Source: JAXDLH01 sp034666705 (lineage in GTDB: Bacteria > Chloroflexota > UBA6077 > SHYK01). Taken from it: 5,807 bases of DNA. The notes beneath the pieces were generated by a model. It was given only the letters and a program-made list of their open reading frames with translations, was not told where the DNA came from and did not search any database. The translations under genes were made by a program, and so were the position numbers. Positions 5,797 through 5,807 of this stretch are shown here, one piece after another (position 1 is the first letter of the stretch; every line of letters starts with the position of its first letter). The stretch is from positions 1 to 5,807 of the forward strand of contig JAXDLH010000004.1 in assembly GCA_034666705.1 (NCBI GenBank), given 5' to 3'.

Positions 5797-5807
5797 GCCC
5801 GGAGCTG

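Noticed and set aside
1..5807. CRISPR arrays, tRNA or rRNA genes, transposases and integrases
   Set aside because: I looked for direct repeats with regular spacing, cloverleaf-like segments and transposase motifs on both strands and saw none.

Overview
The window is uniformly GC-rich, with dense G/C third codon positions and long spurious open frames opposite the real genes. A KatG of the Mycobacterium-like type, extended -10-like promoter elements and hairpins without U-tracts point to a high-GC soil bacterium, most likely an actinobacterium. The assignment to a group is inference; no rRNA or other taxonomic marker is present.

Layout, left to right. (1) Bases 2-1006, plus strand: a zinc-dependent medium-chain alcohol dehydrogenase, nearly complete but cut at its N-terminus by the window edge. 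(2) Bases 1007-1562: a gap with no intact gene. It starts with the first ~57 residues of a DHA2-type (EmrB/QacA-like) MFS transporter that breaks off inside the second membrane helix. Degraded coding-like sequence with stops follows in the same frame, then a candidate promoter and a GC-rich leader. (3) Bases 1563-2546, plus: a LigB-superfamily (class III) extradiol dioxygenase-like protein in which a glutamine appears to replace one of the iron-binding histidines. (4) Bases 2582-3325, plus: a dienelactone-hydrolase-family protein with an intact Cys-Asp-His triad, 35 bp downstream and probably co-transcribed; a perfect hairpin sits between the two. (5) Bases 3326-3476: a short convergent intergenic region with two strong inverted repeats, probably one terminator per converging unit. 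(6) Bases 3477-5720, minus: a full-length catalase-peroxidase KatG with all expected active-site residues. (7) Bases 5721-5807: the katG leader, with a candidate extended -10 element and a 13-bp palindrome.

The dioxygenase and hydrolase form a plausible two-gene catabolic unit: oxygenation of a catechol-like or related substrate, then hydrolysis of a lactone or enol-ester product. The upstream dehydrogenase could act on an alcohol or aldehyde in the same route, but the transporter remnant and a separate candidate promoter lie between them, so that link is weak. KatG is divergently organised relative to this unit and is likely an independent oxidative-stress gene. I found no clear previously undescribed system. 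The most interesting item is the dioxygenase-like protein with the altered metal site coupled to a DLH-family hydrolase.
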